Shown: positions 1 to 9,798, counted from the stretch's first letter. The stretch: 36,898 bases of DNA from Eubacterium sp. (GCA_017430325.1 JAFRNE010000025.1:1-36898); one strand, 5' to 3'. Translations and numbers: made by a program. The notes: generated by a model from the letters alone, not told the origin.

Positions 1-290
1 CTTCATCCTCTTCCTCTTCTTCATCGTCATCGAATGAAAGGTCTTCGTCTTCATCTTCGTCAAATGAAAGATCTTCATCCTCTGAAGTTTCATCCTCATC
101 GAATGAGAAGTCATCCTCTTCTTCATCTTCGTCGTCGAATGAGTAATCCTCTTCTTCATCGAGATCGGAGATTTCTTCTTCATCTTCGTCGAAGCCGGAG
201 ATGTTTTCTTCCTCATCCTCATCGTATGAGAAGTCGTCTCTTTCTTCCTCTTCGTCATAGCCAAGCGATAAGCTGTCATCCGACTCGAGA
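1..290 (-). repeat. Degenerate acidic repeats encoding the VirB4 tail end
   Basis: On the coding strand nearly every codon is GAA, GAG or GAT/GAC, broken at intervals by Ser-Phe/Tyr-Asp or Leu-Ser-Phe-Asp. Recognisable units are DFSYDEDEEE, YSFDDEDEEE, DFSFDEDE and DLSFDEDED. The region continues beyond the left edge, so neither the copy number nor the stop codon is known. Confidence 0.85.
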
Positions 291-3200
291 CTACTTGCTG
301 TGTATTCTTCTTCCTCACCGATAGCTTCTTCGGCTCTCTCACGAACCACGGTTCTGCTTCTATTGGCAGATGCGCTTCCGGCCGCTGCCGCAGCAAGATT
401 ATTGTTACCTGCTGCAAGTCCGGCTCCGATCGAGATCCACTTGATCTTCTCGGTAAGTTCCTTTTCTAATTCCTGTCTTATTGATTCTCTGAATTTCTCA
501 AGAGATTCGTCGATATATTTCTGAGATACTGCATCCTGAACTGCCGGGTTGTACTGCTGACCCTGTGGTGCAGCTGTTTCCGTGAAATTTACTCTTCCTG
601 TATTTACAGGTGCTGCCTCTTCCGTGAAATTGATGCTTCCTGAGTTTACAGGTGCCGCCTCTTCCGTGAAGTTAATGCTTCCCGAATTTACAGGTGCTGC
701 CTCTTCCGTGAGATTTATGCTTCCAGTATCAGCAGCTGCCGGTCTGTCAGCATTCATCTTGTCGGCTTCTTCAGCAGAGATTTCCTGGAAGCTTATACCT
801 CCGAAACGTCCGACTGCCATCTCGTATTCCTTACGATCAACAACCTCCTCAGCAGCCATATATCTTTCAACTGCCGACGGCTTCTGCTCTTCCATTCCGA
901 GCAGCGGCTTCTCCCAGTCAAATATTTCACTGACCGGTTCAAGCTCTTCCTCCTCTGCTGCAGGTGTCTCCTGAAGCTCGGTGATCGGTGGGATGAATCC
1001 GTATTCCTCGAAGGTCACGGTCGACCTGATCGATGAATTACTCTTTCTTTCCTTCTTTGCTCTCTCTGCAACCTTACGGTCAGAAAGATTTCTGTCATGT
1101 ATCTCTCTACTTTCAACTACGAAATCGTTCCAGTATTCTTCTCCGTCTTCGCCTGAGAAATATTCGCTTACAAAGTTACGATTCTCAAACATCTGTACCA
1201 TTGAATCCGGAACCTCGATCATGAATGATGATCTTGAGGTTGGGCTCATGATCGTGAATGCCTGACCACGCTTGGCACCTATGATATCTTCCTGCTCCTG
1301 TTCGTTGATTCCTCCTGCCTTCTCATAGAGCTTGCAGAGGTCATCCATATCGTTCGGAGCAAGTCCGAATACGAAGCTGTACTGACACGCATTGATGATA
1401 GCGGTTGACTTTCTTGCGATCTCCTCACTTCCCACGAAGTCCTTAATGTTCTGCGTGATAACTATCTGCATACCGTTGTACTTACGGATACGCTTAGCCA
1501 GCTGGAACATGAAGTCGAGGGCTACAGGGAACTTGGTGTCGATGAATACATGTGCCTCGTCGATAACTACTACAACCTTACGCTTTAAGCCGTATTTTGT
1601 ATTGTAATCCCTGTTCTTGATAATCTCGTTATCAATATATTTAAGTACCAGGAGCATCTGCGCATTTGCTATCAGTGAGTTTCTGTTAGCAAGTAGTGAC
1701 TGGAAGTTAAATACCGAGAAGTTCTCTTCTGTTGTAATTGTTGACGGTCCGTTCCAGATATTTGCATTTCGTCCGCCGGAAGCGAATTTGGAAATGTAGT
1801 TAACCAGTGAACGGAGCAGCTGTCTTAAGTACTCATTGTTTGTTCTCTCAAATTCCGAAAGAACTATATCATAGAGGTCATCAAATATCGGATAATCATC
1901 GGCCGTGAGTGTTGCAAGATCCGTCTCAGGCGTGATTCCGAAGTTAAGATAAAGCCTCTCTATAAGTGAATTGAGATACTCCAGAGCGTCCCTGTCGATA
2001 TCAGGAAGTATCTGCCTGAAGAACTCTTCAAGGAACTGCAGGTGGGTCGCAAAGCTTCCGCCTGTACTGCTGTCTCCTGCTTCATCATCATCAAGCGCTG
2101 TGATGATGTGGAAAGGATTGAGTCGTCCCTGCGTTGCATTTCCTACATTTATCATCTTACCGTGCAGGTTATGCGCAAGCTCCGAATACTCATTCTCCGG
2201 GTCGAGGATGAATATCTTCGCATCCTCTGAAGCCAGATTCGAAAGGAGTGATTTCGTTGCGTAAGACTTACCTGAACCTGACTTACCAACGATAACCATA
2301 TTGGAGTTAACTCGTTCAGAATCTCTTCTGAAGAAGTTGATAAATACAGGTACACCGTCTGCAGATCCGAGTTTGATACCGCCCTTATCCGAAATATGTG
2401 CAAATACCCAAGGATACATACCTGCTATGGTATTTGTCGGGATGCCTCTCGCATCCTTTATAAGCGGATCGTAAGCTGATATCTGGCCGCCTATGAAGCC
2501 CTGTATCTGCATAAAGTCCATTCCTGAAACCTTCATGCCTGCTTCTGACCAGGTTCTTCTTACGGTCTTCTTCATATCTGTAACCGATGGAAGCATCGTA
2601 GTTGCATTCTCCGGCAGGATCTTTGCTTCCTTTGATGCTACCGCATCGTATGCCGTGATATAGATACTTACCGACATGACCGCTTCATTATCCTGCTTAA
2701 GTGTTACAAGCAGTGAAGAAAGCGTTTCAATGTGCTCCTGAAGTTCTACTATCTTAGAATCAAGGCTTGTCTGCATATACTGACCTCTCAGCTCTGCAAG
2801 AGAGCGGTCGATGGAACGTATAGCTTTGGTCTTGTCCATCGGGATAACTTTGACAACAACCTTTGTTCCCGGGAAGGACATAACGCCTGCAAGCCATGCA
2901 TCTCCGACTACTGTCGGATAGTTTACAACTCTCATATTATGAGTTACGATATTATTGATCTGGGTTCTTCTCATTGAGAATTTTACGTTTTCAGGCATAG
3001 CCCATGCTGCGTAATTACCCTCTTCGATCCTGTCTATCTCACTCTCGTCAAAATCAAGAGTATTTGTATATTTAAGGAAGAGTGCAAGGCCCTTCGTATC
3101 GAGGCGCCTTACTACCAGTTCGCCCTGCTCAAGTGAGTTGATAGCCTGCTTGACCGCTGTATCAAGTCTTCTCTTGTCACTGTCAAACATTACCAGATAA

Positions 3201-4357
3201 TAGAAGCCTTCAATGACTTTATAATCCGTACAGAGTGCTTTAACCTCGTTGATACGATCGAACTGTATCTCAACTCTCGCCTGATATTCTTCTTCATTCA
3301 GCAGACCGCTTTCAAATGATTTCTTCAGCTCAGCGAGTTTTCCGTACTCAGCCTCAAGATAATCATCATATATGATAGGTCTCTGAAGCTTTACAATATT
3401 TGCACCGTAATCACCGTGCATACTTCTGAGAACTCTGCCGAAGCAGGCCTCGATGGAGTTGTTTCTTCTGTGCTTTGAGAAGAAACGGAATTCAATCGGA
3501 TCTATCTCGATAACCGCACCGAAATATTTTCCGTTATATTCTATAAAGTTACCGCTGATGCCGGTAAAAGGCATAAGATCGGCCATATCCTTGAAGGATG
3601 CGTTCTCGTCCTTCTTCTGGGCCTTGTTCTGCTTCCTCGCTGCAGTTCTTTCAGCCCTTGCAAGCCATACCTCATTCTTTTCTGCCTCGGTAGCTTTTCT
3701 GTTCTTTAATACCTTGTTCTCCTCGGCGATCATCTTGTTGAAGGCTTTCTTCTTCTCTGCCGGATCAACAGCCTTTTTGTAGGCCTCCGTAGCTGCCTTC
3801 ATCGCATCCAGAACAGTTGACTTTGTGTTTGCCGGTGTACTCGCTGTCTGAACCGCCTTAGTTTCAACCGCTTCTTCAACTGTTTCTACAGCATCTTCCG
3901 TAGCACCTGCTTCATAATCTTCTTCGTAGCTGCCGTCCTCTGCATATGCTTCCTCTTCAGCCGACTTGGCAGCCTCCTCCTGAAGTATTTCCTCGATGAG
4001 TTCGGAAGCATCAGCCTCTTTATCAGCTTTCTCTTCATTAAACATTTCATCGACTGCATTCTCGTAGCCTGCTTTCGACAAAAGCTTATCACTGAAGACT
4101 CTTGAATACCTTCTCGGATATGCTTTATATCTCAGCATATGCCACATAAATACATACATCGGTTCTTCCTCTATACGGAAGAGCATGAGTGCGAAGATAG
4201 CCGCTACGATCATAGCTATGATCCATCTGCCCGGAAGCGATGATATTACGCATAATGTCACCGCTACCAGACCAACAAGTCCTACTGCTACATCCGAAAG
4301 TGTTACCTTCCTGAATAATTCAATTTTGACTTTTGTTTTTCCCGGGATGAGTCTCAT
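1..4357 (-). CDS. PrgI-VirB4 fusion: T4SS ATPase with N-terminal membrane module and acidic C-terminal tail (partial, runs off the left edge)
   Basis: Reading leftward from ATG at 4357 (GGAAGGAT ribosome site just upstream) the frame stays open to base 1, giving at least 1,452 residues. Residues about 20-60 form two hydrophobic segments followed by a basic MWHMLRYK stretch, typical of the PrgI/VirB3-like subunit. A charged Ala/Glu/Lys linker covers about 106-252. The VirB4 ATPase follows: Walker A GKSGSGKS at 691-698, a LDPENEY motif shortly after, and Walker B VVIDEAH with the acidic pair at 933-934. After about residue 1080 comes a low-complexity tail with 14-residue tandem repeats, an amphipathic stretch near 1300 and a Glu/Asp-rich end. 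VirB4 ATPases power T4SS assembly and substrate transfer at the inner face of the membrane. In Gram-positive elements PrgI and VirB4 are usually separate genes, so the fusion and the tail of at least 370 residues are unusual. Last gene of the visible T4SS operon. Confidence 0.9.
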   Translation of the reverse strand, partial: MRLIPGKTKVKIELFRKVTLSDVAVGLVGLVAVTLCVISSLPGRWIIAMIVAAIFALMLFRIEEEPMYVFMWHMLRYKAYPRRYSRVFSDKLLSKAGYENAVDEMFNEEKADKEADASELIEEILQEEAAKSAEEEAYAEDGSYEEDYEAGATEDAVETVEEAVETKAVQTASTPANTKSTVLDAMKAATEAYKKAVDPAEKKKAFNKMIAEENKVLKNRKATEAEKNEVWLARAERTAARKQNKAQKKDENASFKDMADLMPFTGISGNFIEYNGKYFGAVIEIDPIEFRFFSKHRRNNSIEACFGRVLRSMHGDYGANIVKLQRPIIYDDYLEAEYGKLAELKKSFESGLLNEEEYQARVEIQFDRINEVKALCTDYKVIEGFYYLVMFDSDKRRLDTAVKQAINSLEQGELVVRRLDTKGLALFLKYTNTLDFDESEIDRIEEGNYAAWAMPENVKFSMRRTQINNIVTHNMRVVNYPTVVGDAWLAGVMSFPGTKVVVKVIPMDKTKAIRSIDRSLAELRGQYMQTSLDSKIVELQEHIETLSSLLVTLKQDNEAVMSVSIYITAYDAVASKEAKILPENATTMLPSVTDMKKTVRRTWSEAGMKVSGMDFMQIQGFIGGQISAYDPLIKDARGIPTNTIAGMYPWVFAHISDKGGIKLGSADGVPVFINFFRRDSERVNSNMVIVGKSGSGKSYATKSLLSNLASEDAKIFILDPENEYSELAHNLHGKMINVGNATQGRLNPFHIITALDDDEAGDSSTGGSFATHLQFLEEFFRQILPDIDRDALEYLNSLIERLYLNFGITPETDLATLTADDYPIFDDLYDIVLSEFERTNNEYLRQLLRSLVNYISKFASGGRNANIWNGPSTITTEENFSVFNFQSLLANRNSLIANAQMLLVLKYIDNEIIKNRDYNTKYGLKRKVVVVIDEAHVFIDTKFPVALDFMFQLAKRIRKYNGMQIVITQNIKDFVGSEEIARKSTAIINACQYSFVFGLAPNDMDDLCKLYEKAGGINEQEQEDIIGAKRGQAFTIMSPTSRSSFMIEVPDSMVQMFENRNFVSEYFSGEDGEEYWNDFVVESREIHDRNLSDRKVAERAKKERKSNSSIRSTVTFEEYGFIPPITELQETPAAEEEELEPVSEIFDWEKPLLGMEEQKPSAVERYMAAEEVVDRKEYEMAVGRFGGISFQEISAEEADKMNADRPAAADTGSINLTEEAAPVNSGSINFTEEAAPVNSGSINFTEEAAPVNTGRVNFTETAAPQGQQYNPAVQDAVSQKYIDESLEKFRESIRQELEKELTEKIKWISIGAGLAAGNNNLAAAAAGSASANRSRTVVRERAEEAIGEEEEYTASSLESDDSLSLGYDEEEERDDFSYDEDEEENISGFDEDEEEISDLDEEEDYSFDDEDEEEDDFSFDEDETSEDEDLSFDEDEDEDLSFDDDEEEEEDE
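573..724 (-). repeat. 42-bp in-frame tandem repeat in the VirB4 tail
   Basis: Three full 42-bp copies (683-724, 641-682, 599-640) and a partial fourth (573-598) encode the 14-residue unit GSINFTEEAAPVNS with minor changes. The copies keep the reading frame of the VirB4 fusion. Confidence 0.93.
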
Positions 4358-4434
4358 TTATTATCCTTCCTTATACCTGACGTCTTCGGTGTTTCGGAAT
4401 TGTTTAAACTAAAACCGTTTATATCTGTATCCTA

Positions 4435-6759
4435 TCAACTCTGTCTGTGATTTTCAGGCAGATCCGGTGCAAATGCGCCCGTATTATGAATACTCTCGTA
4501 CTGTCTTAAGGTCTCCTTCATCTGACCAAGCTCACCTCTCTTAAGAGGCTGGTGGCCGATAAGGTGTTCATCATTTTCACTTGCGTAATCATAATCAGCC
4601 TTAAGTCTTCTATAGTCATTGTCCTGCATGGTTGCTGCAGCCATCTGAGCTCTCTGAACATCCGGTGGTGGTTCCTTCCTGCCCACTTCATTCTGTCTTG
4701 AACCCTCGCTTTTAAGTTCCTTCTGCTCCTGATCGTATTCTTTTTCAGCTGCCCTGTAAGCATCATTGAAGCTTGCTCCGCCCTTTTCCATGTTGTCGTA
4801 GGTCTTCTGCATCTTATCGAGCTCGCCTTCTTTAAGCTTCTCACCGGTCTGAACGTTACGTCCGGTCTCTTTGCCGTAGTCGATAGCGCCCTTAAGCTTC
4901 TTCATATCCTTCTGATTCTGCTGATTCTGCCTGCCTTCCTTACCGGCCTGCTTCATAGCATCCTTGTAGCTCATGCCCTTACCATTGTTGCCGTTCTTCA
5001 TAAGGTCGAGGCCCTTCTTCATATTATCGAGCTCGCCCTTCTGAAGCTTTCCGCCACCAAACTTTGAACTGTGGTGACCTGTCTTCTCAGCATGTGCTAT
5101 ATCCTTCTCAACAGCATCCATATCTGCTTTATGAGCTTTTTCTTTATCTTCTTTCCTCTTCTGCTTAGCTTCCTTGCTGAAACCGTTCTTAAGAACTCCT
5201 GTACCTGTAAGTCCGCCAACAGCCTTACCGAATGCTGAATTCTCAAGCTTATCTCTCATGTTACCTGCGTAAATAGCCTGGTAACCTGCGTTATCCGCAA
5301 GAATACCGGTAAAGATGCCGTTTACCTTATTTACTGCCTCGAGAGCCGTGTAGCACATTACTACCTTGACCACAAGGTCGATAATTATATTTGATGAAAC
5401 AACCAGCTCAGGGCTCCAAATGATCGGCAGGAACATGAAGAACAGTCTGAGCGAAAGTACCATTCCGACGATTCCGAGAAGCTGGATAACAAATGCTGTC
5501 GACCACTGCTTGAACTTTCCGCCGTCATCGAGCGGCATCGAAGATATTGCCAGCGGTGCTGCAACATACAGCGCCAGAAGGTTAAATATTCGCACTCCGC
5601 AGGTCAGGATGATACTTATCATCTCCATCAGGAGTCCCATACACGCAAAGCCCACAACAACGTAGTTTGTCTTGTACGGTGCAGGGTTGAATACCTTTCT
5701 TACCTGCTCATAATTGTAGATGCTCTTCTCACCTATATAGAACGGAAGTCTTGCTCCATCTGCGAATCGCGGATGTTCATTAAATACATCATTTCTCGCT
5801 GCTGCACCTCCCGTGATACTTCCCATCGTTCCTATAAGGAAGATGATTCGGTTCAGCGGAACATACATTCCGTCATCTACTTTTTCCTCTATATCTGCTC
5901 TTGAATACTTCTGAAGCACTCTTACATGATTATTATTCTGAAGCGTATCCATCGCCTCGAGAATAGCTGCTGTAAGAGCATCATCGTAGGTATCAAGAGG
6001 AACTTCCACCTTATAATTATATGCATTCGCAATCTTTTCCAGGATGCTCTGCCACGTCGGTTCAGGTATGCCATCTCCATCCGTGTCTTTATCCACGTAA
6101 TGGAAATCGAATACCCCGGAGTCCGCCAGCAGTTGCAATTCGCCTCGGATATCATTGTAGCACGCGTTTAGATTGTACCTGGATCGATAGGACGGATTTA
6201 ACCGGTAATTACCCAGTGTATTTATGATTCTGCCCATCGTGGCATAATCATCTTCCTTGAATACTATATCGTCTCCGCCAAGTGTGAACAAATCACCTTT
6301 ACTAACCGCGTAGCTGACCTGCTGTGTAAGCACATTTGTTGCCTTTAGCGATACAAGTACTATGGCATTCATTGAGAAGATAAGTATTATACTCTTCAGA
6401 AGATTTCCGAGTATCGATCCGAGAGTAACTCCCTGCTGCTTGCCTCTAAGATCAGCCGTCCTCTTGATGACACTCCATATCGCAAATACGAAAGAAAATA
6501 CGATACCGATCATCGCTATTCCGCCGTATATACCCTTGATCGTCGAGTTATTAAAGAATACATCGATCAGGGCCATCTTGGAGTTATTGTACATAACCTC
6601 CTTCTCGCCGGTGAATATGGTCATGATGTCTTCAAGCAGATCAATAAAGAAGAGCAACACTATCTCGACGAAGTAGAATATTCCCCAGACAACGTAGTCT
6701 ACCACGGTCTGTAATGCACTTTTTATTCCGCTTAAAAGGCCGTCTACTATACTACCCAT
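4435..6759 (-). CDS. TrbL/VirB6-like T4SS channel protein with repeat-bearing cytoplasmic tail
   Basis: 774 residues; ATG at 6759 follows a clear AGGAGG. Hydrophobic segments lie near 15-48, 75-98, 115-140, 365-405, 420-447 and 450-475, the layout of the polytopic TrbL/VirB6 family that forms the inner-membrane channel of a T4SS. Residues about 145-360 make a large loop, probably outside the cell, containing an Asp-rich DKDTDGDGIPE motif (223-233) like calcium-binding thrombospondin type 3 loops. From about 525 the protein is hydrophilic and carries three related units of about 50-65 residues (547-611, 618-676, 715-763), each with a core like LKEGELDKMQ. The position between the Ig-like protein and VirB4 matches Gram-positive conjugation operons. 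The family call is solid. The role of the repeats is unknown; binding VirB4 or VirD4 is only an inference. Confidence 0.87.
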   Translation of the reverse strand: MGSIVDGLLSGIKSALQTVVDYVVWGIFYFVEIVLLFFIDLLEDIMTIFTGEKEVMYNNSKMALIDVFFNNSTIKGIYGGIAMIGIVFSFVFAIWSVIKRTADLRGKQQGVTLGSILGNLLKSIILIFSMNAIVLVSLKATNVLTQQVSYAVSKGDLFTLGGDDIVFKEDDYATMGRIINTLGNYRLNPSYRSRYNLNACYNDIRGELQLLADSGVFDFHYVDKDTDGDGIPEPTWQSILEKIANAYNYKVEVPLDTYDDALTAAILEAMDTLQNNNHVRVLQKYSRADIEEKVDDGMYVPLNRIIFLIGTMGSITGGAAARNDVFNEHPRFADGARLPFYIGEKSIYNYEQVRKVFNPAPYKTNYVVVGFACMGLLMEMISIILTCGVRIFNLLALYVAAPLAISSMPLDDGGKFKQWSTAFVIQLLGIVGMVLSLRLFFMFLPIIWSPELVVSSNIIIDLVVKVVMCYTALEAVNKVNGIFTGILADNAGYQAIYAGNMRDKLENSAFGKAVGGLTGTGVLKNGFSKEAKQKRKEDKEKAHKADMDAVEKDIAHAEKTGHHSSKFGGGKLQKGELDNMKKGLDLMKNGNNGKGMSYKDAMKQAGKEGRQNQQNQKDMKKLKGAIDYGKETGRNVQTGEKLKEGELDKMQKTYDNMEKGGASFNDAYRAAEKEYDQEQKELKSEGSRQNEVGRKEPPPDVQRAQMAAATMQDNDYRRLKADYDYASENDEHLIGHQPLKRGELGQMKETLRQYESIHNTGAFAPDLPENHRQS

Positions 6760-6777
6760 ATAAGATCCTCCTAAGAT

Positions 6778-7758
6778 CTATCTGACTCTAAGTCTCTTTC
6801 TTGTAATGTAAAGTGCGACACATACTCCGATGATAACCGCAAGTATTATCGCTATAAAAAGTGTACTGCTCAGGTTGAGATATATCAGGATCGTGAACCT
6901 CTTCTCAACACTGTTTCCTGCCTCATCCGTAACTGTTACCGTATATTTTCCGGATTCGGTAAGCTTGTTGTTCATACCAAGACTGCTCTTGGCACCGTTA
7001 AACTTGACCGTTACTGTGTCCTCATCCTCAAGTCCTTTGATCGTAACCGGTCCCTTGGCCTTGTTGTTCTTATCAAGTCCCTTGAAGGTTACCTGTGGCG
7101 GTGTATGATCCACCGTGACCTTTAGGGTATACTCCATATTGATCGAACCGTTAAAATAGTTGATCTCATAGAACCCTTCCTGCGTCATGTCTACCGAGCT
7201 GTAGCCTACATTCTGCTCGATACCGTCTATCTCGACCGTATCTACATAGAAGCCCTCCGGCATGATGTACTGGTTAAGGAGTCCTGTTTTTTTATTAATT
7301 ATCTGGAAGCTCATAACCTGTGCTGTATGGTTTGCATCACCGTACGTAAATACATAGTTTCCAGGCTCAGTAACGGAATTCGGGATCTTGTCAATCTTAT
7401 TACCGTTCTTATAGAAGCTTACGGTCGAAACTCCGTCTACCTTTATTTCAACTTCACCGGTCACTATCATTCCGTTGGCCACACTACACTCAACCTTACC
7501 TGTCTCAAAGGTGTAGGTGTATGTATTTGATGCACGGTTATAAACAGATCCGTCGGTACATCTGACTTCAACATCTTCCCCGGTGTCTTCATCGGTATCT
7601 TCACTGCTGCTGCCGGTCGGTTCCCCCGTGATCGGATCTATAGGTCCGGTATAGCTGTCGCGCATATCCGGTCCGGCTGTCGTCCTCGCCAGGGAAATAC
7701 TTCCTGCGCTACATACTCCCGCAAGTATTATTCCAAAGGTTATCACTGCTTTTCTCAT
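6778..7758 (-). CDS. Membrane-anchored surface protein with Ig-like domains, T4SS operon
   Basis: 326 residues. An N-terminal signal peptide (about 1-24) is followed by an acidic Thr/Ser/Asp/Glu linker (about 40-63), then beta-rich modules. The last module (about 218-290), beginning DHTPPQVTF and ending with YTVTVTDEAGN, is typical of bacterial Ig-like domains. A single transmembrane helix (about 295-318) and a short basic tail KRLRVR suggest a type I membrane protein with its bulk outside the cell. C67 and C91 are the only ectodomain cysteines and could form a disulfide. The gene starts 3 bp after the VirD4 stop, with its GGAGG inside the end of VirD4, so the two are probably translationally coupled. 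A structural or adhesive role in the secretion apparatus is inferred from context; no specific family is recognised. Confidence 0.8.
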   Translation of the reverse strand: MRKAVITFGIILAGVCSAGSISLARTTAGPDMRDSYTGPIDPITGEPTGSSSEDTDEDTGEDVEVRCTDGSVYNRASNTYTYTFETGKVECSVANGMIVTGEVEIKVDGVSTVSFYKNGNKIDKIPNSVTEPGNYVFTYGDANHTAQVMSFQIINKKTGLLNQYIMPEGFYVDTVEIDGIEQNVGYSSVDMTQEGFYEINYFNGSINMEYTLKVTVDHTPPQVTFKGLDKNNKAKGPVTIKGLEDEDTVTVKFNGAKSSLGMNNKLTESGKYTVTVTDEAGNSVEKRFTILIYLNLSSTLFIAIILAVIIGVCVALYITRKRLRVR

Positions 7759-7761
7759 ACT

Positions 7762-9771
7762 TTATGACGCCTCCGCATCCGCATCATCGTTCTTACCGAG
7801 AACGATTCCGTTTCTCTCGTCAAGATCGTAATAAACCTCGTCAGCCTTGAACATATGGCTTCTGAGTTCTTCCATATCCATCCTTCCCATCTGGTAGAAC
7901 GGACAGAGATAGCTAGGTGTATATTTTGTTCTTAAAGGGAAGTTACCAAATGTAACGATAATGGCATTTCCCGTACTTTCCTTATTATTAAGCATCTGCA
8001 GCTCTGACGGATAGATAAGAGGTCTTACCTGAGTCTGAGCCGACAGGTTGATGTCTCCTGCCTTCGCACCGATATTTGTAGATGTCGATGTCGTGCGGAC
8101 TGTCATGTTACCGCAAAGCTTAGAGAATTCTTCACAGGTTCCGATATCATTGGAACCGATGAACATCTTCATACCGCAGTTAGACTTAACGATATCGGCA
8201 ACCTTCTCACCGTATACGTTGTTAAGCTGTGAGTATGACTGAACGACCATGTTGAACCAGATCTTTCTTGAACGTCCAACTGTGATCATCTTATCGAACT
8301 TCTCGATCTTCGGCATGTTACCGAACTCATCAAGTATGAAGTATACATTTCTTGGAAGAGAAAGATCTTCTCTTGCCGAAGCAACCTTGATAAGTGCCTT
8401 GTACATACAAAGGATAAATACAGCTGCAAGACCATGTCTGGTATCCTTCTCATCAGGGATCTTCATGAAGAGCGCCGTAGGTTCCTCAGCAAACTTCTCA
8501 GCCTGAACATCTGTTGCACTTGTCAGACCGCAGAGACCTCGGTCATTGAACATATTCAGCTTATCAAAGGTGATTGACATATAAGAAGAAAGTGTTGTAT
8601 CAGCTGCTGACAGAACCTGTCTTGAAAGTGTATAGGCCTGTGACAGTTTGCTTCTTCCTTCAAAATACTCCTTAAGCGCTGCGAACTCGTTCTCAGAATT
8701 GGTAAGCGCCTTATTGATATTGAAGAAATTAAACTTATCCTTCGTCATTCCGAGTCTCTCATCCTCGGAATCCTCTAACATTGCGAGGCAGGTACTCATT
8801 ATGATGGAACGTGCACCCTTCTCCCAAACAGGATCCTTCTCATTCTCTATCGGACATATTACCGATATGAGGTCATTCAGATCCTCGTACATTTCGTCAT
8901 ATATCTTCTGTCTTGTTACCGAAACATCATCCTGGCAGTGTGTAAGGTCCGAATACGCCCTGCCCTGCCACTCAACCCAAGGCTTTCCTTCCTCTGCAGG
9001 TCCATCCGGCTGCTTAAGATCCGGATAATCTGCCATATTGTCCTTGTGGAACTTGATGCCCTTTCCAAGCTCTACATATTCCTGATACATATCCCAGATG
9101 CCGCCGAGCGGATTCCACCTTGAAGATGAATAGGTATCACGGAGGTCAAGCAGGAGTACATTGTATCCTCTTGACTTGAGGAACTTTGAATGGAGATCAA
9201 AAAGCTCTCCCTTAGGGTCTGTCATGATCATCGAGCTTCCTGCTGCCGTTGCACCGAGGAGCTGGATCATAGGATTGATGAAAGTGGTTGTTTTACCTGA
9301 ACCGGTAGCACCGATAACCAATGAATGTGCGCCCGGCAGGAAGTTAACCTCAAGATTGTTTTTCTTATTTAATACTGCTCTTACAGGTATGCCGTCCTTC
9401 TTGACATCCTTAAGTGCGTTGTACGGATGCTCAGGGAAATACTTATCTCTCTCCTGATCCGTAAGGAAACGGCTGTTTTCCAGAGAACCTCTGACAACAT
9501 CAGCCTCTCCGTTCTTACCTCCGAGAAGACTCTTGCCCTTACCTGTTATCAGCATGTCCAGATTACTTCCCGAAAGAAGCCAGACAACTGAAATAACTAC
9601 CGATGCCATGAGTCCGAAAAGCCATGTCTTAGGCATCAGAAAGTACTTAGGCGACACCTTAAATGCCTTACCCTTAGTAGCTTCAACCACCGATACAATG
9701 AGAATTCCCGTAGCAGCGGTTACAAGTATTAAAACCAGGATATTAAGTAATATCTTCTGCCATTTTTTCAT
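7762..9771 (-). CDS. VirD4/TraG-family T4SS coupling ATPase
   Basis: 669 residues; start supported by AAGGAGCG upstream. Two N-terminal transmembrane helices (about 7-29 and 50-67) anchor a cytoplasmic ATPase with Walker A GATGSGKT (154-161) and Walker B FILDEFG near residue 480, followed by the family motif with MITVGRSR. The downstream segment with VVQSYSQL is also typical of TraG/VirD4. Coupling proteins recruit substrates (relaxase-DNA complexes or protein effectors) and feed them to the T4SS channel. It is flanked by the secreted solenoid-like protein and the Ig-like protein in one operon. Its presence shows the locus is built to export a recruited substrate. No relaxase is visible here, so the substrate is unknown. 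Confidence 0.95.
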   Translation of the reverse strand: MKKWQKILLNILVLILVTAATGILIVSVVEATKGKAFKVSPKYFLMPKTWLFGLMASVVISVVWLLSGSNLDMLITGKGKSLLGGKNGEADVVRGSLENSRFLTDQERDKYFPEHPYNALKDVKKDGIPVRAVLNKKNNLEVNFLPGAHSLVIGATGSGKTTTFINPMIQLLGATAAGSSMIMTDPKGELFDLHSKFLKSRGYNVLLLDLRDTYSSSRWNPLGGIWDMYQEYVELGKGIKFHKDNMADYPDLKQPDGPAEEGKPWVEWQGRAYSDLTHCQDDVSVTRQKIYDEMYEDLNDLISVICPIENEKDPVWEKGARSIIMSTCLAMLEDSEDERLGMTKDKFNFFNINKALTNSENEFAALKEYFEGRSKLSQAYTLSRQVLSAADTTLSSYMSITFDKLNMFNDRGLCGLTSATDVQAEKFAEEPTALFMKIPDEKDTRHGLAAVFILCMYKALIKVASAREDLSLPRNVYFILDEFGNMPKIEKFDKMITVGRSRKIWFNMVVQSYSQLNNVYGEKVADIVKSNCGMKMFIGSNDIGTCEEFSKLCGNMTVRTTSTSTNIGAKAGDINLSAQTQVRPLIYPSELQMLNNKESTGNAIIVTFGNFPLRTKYTPSYLCPFYQMGRMDMEELRSHMFKADEVYYDLDERNGIVLGKNDDADAEAS

Positions 9772-9798
9772 CTGACATTCGCTCCTTCCGATAATTTA

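Noticed and set aside
582..974. Plus-strand open frame of 130 codons with repeats
   Set aside because: It lies fully antisense to the VirB4 fusion; its repeats are the mirror of the coding 42-bp repeat, and no ribosome site supports it.
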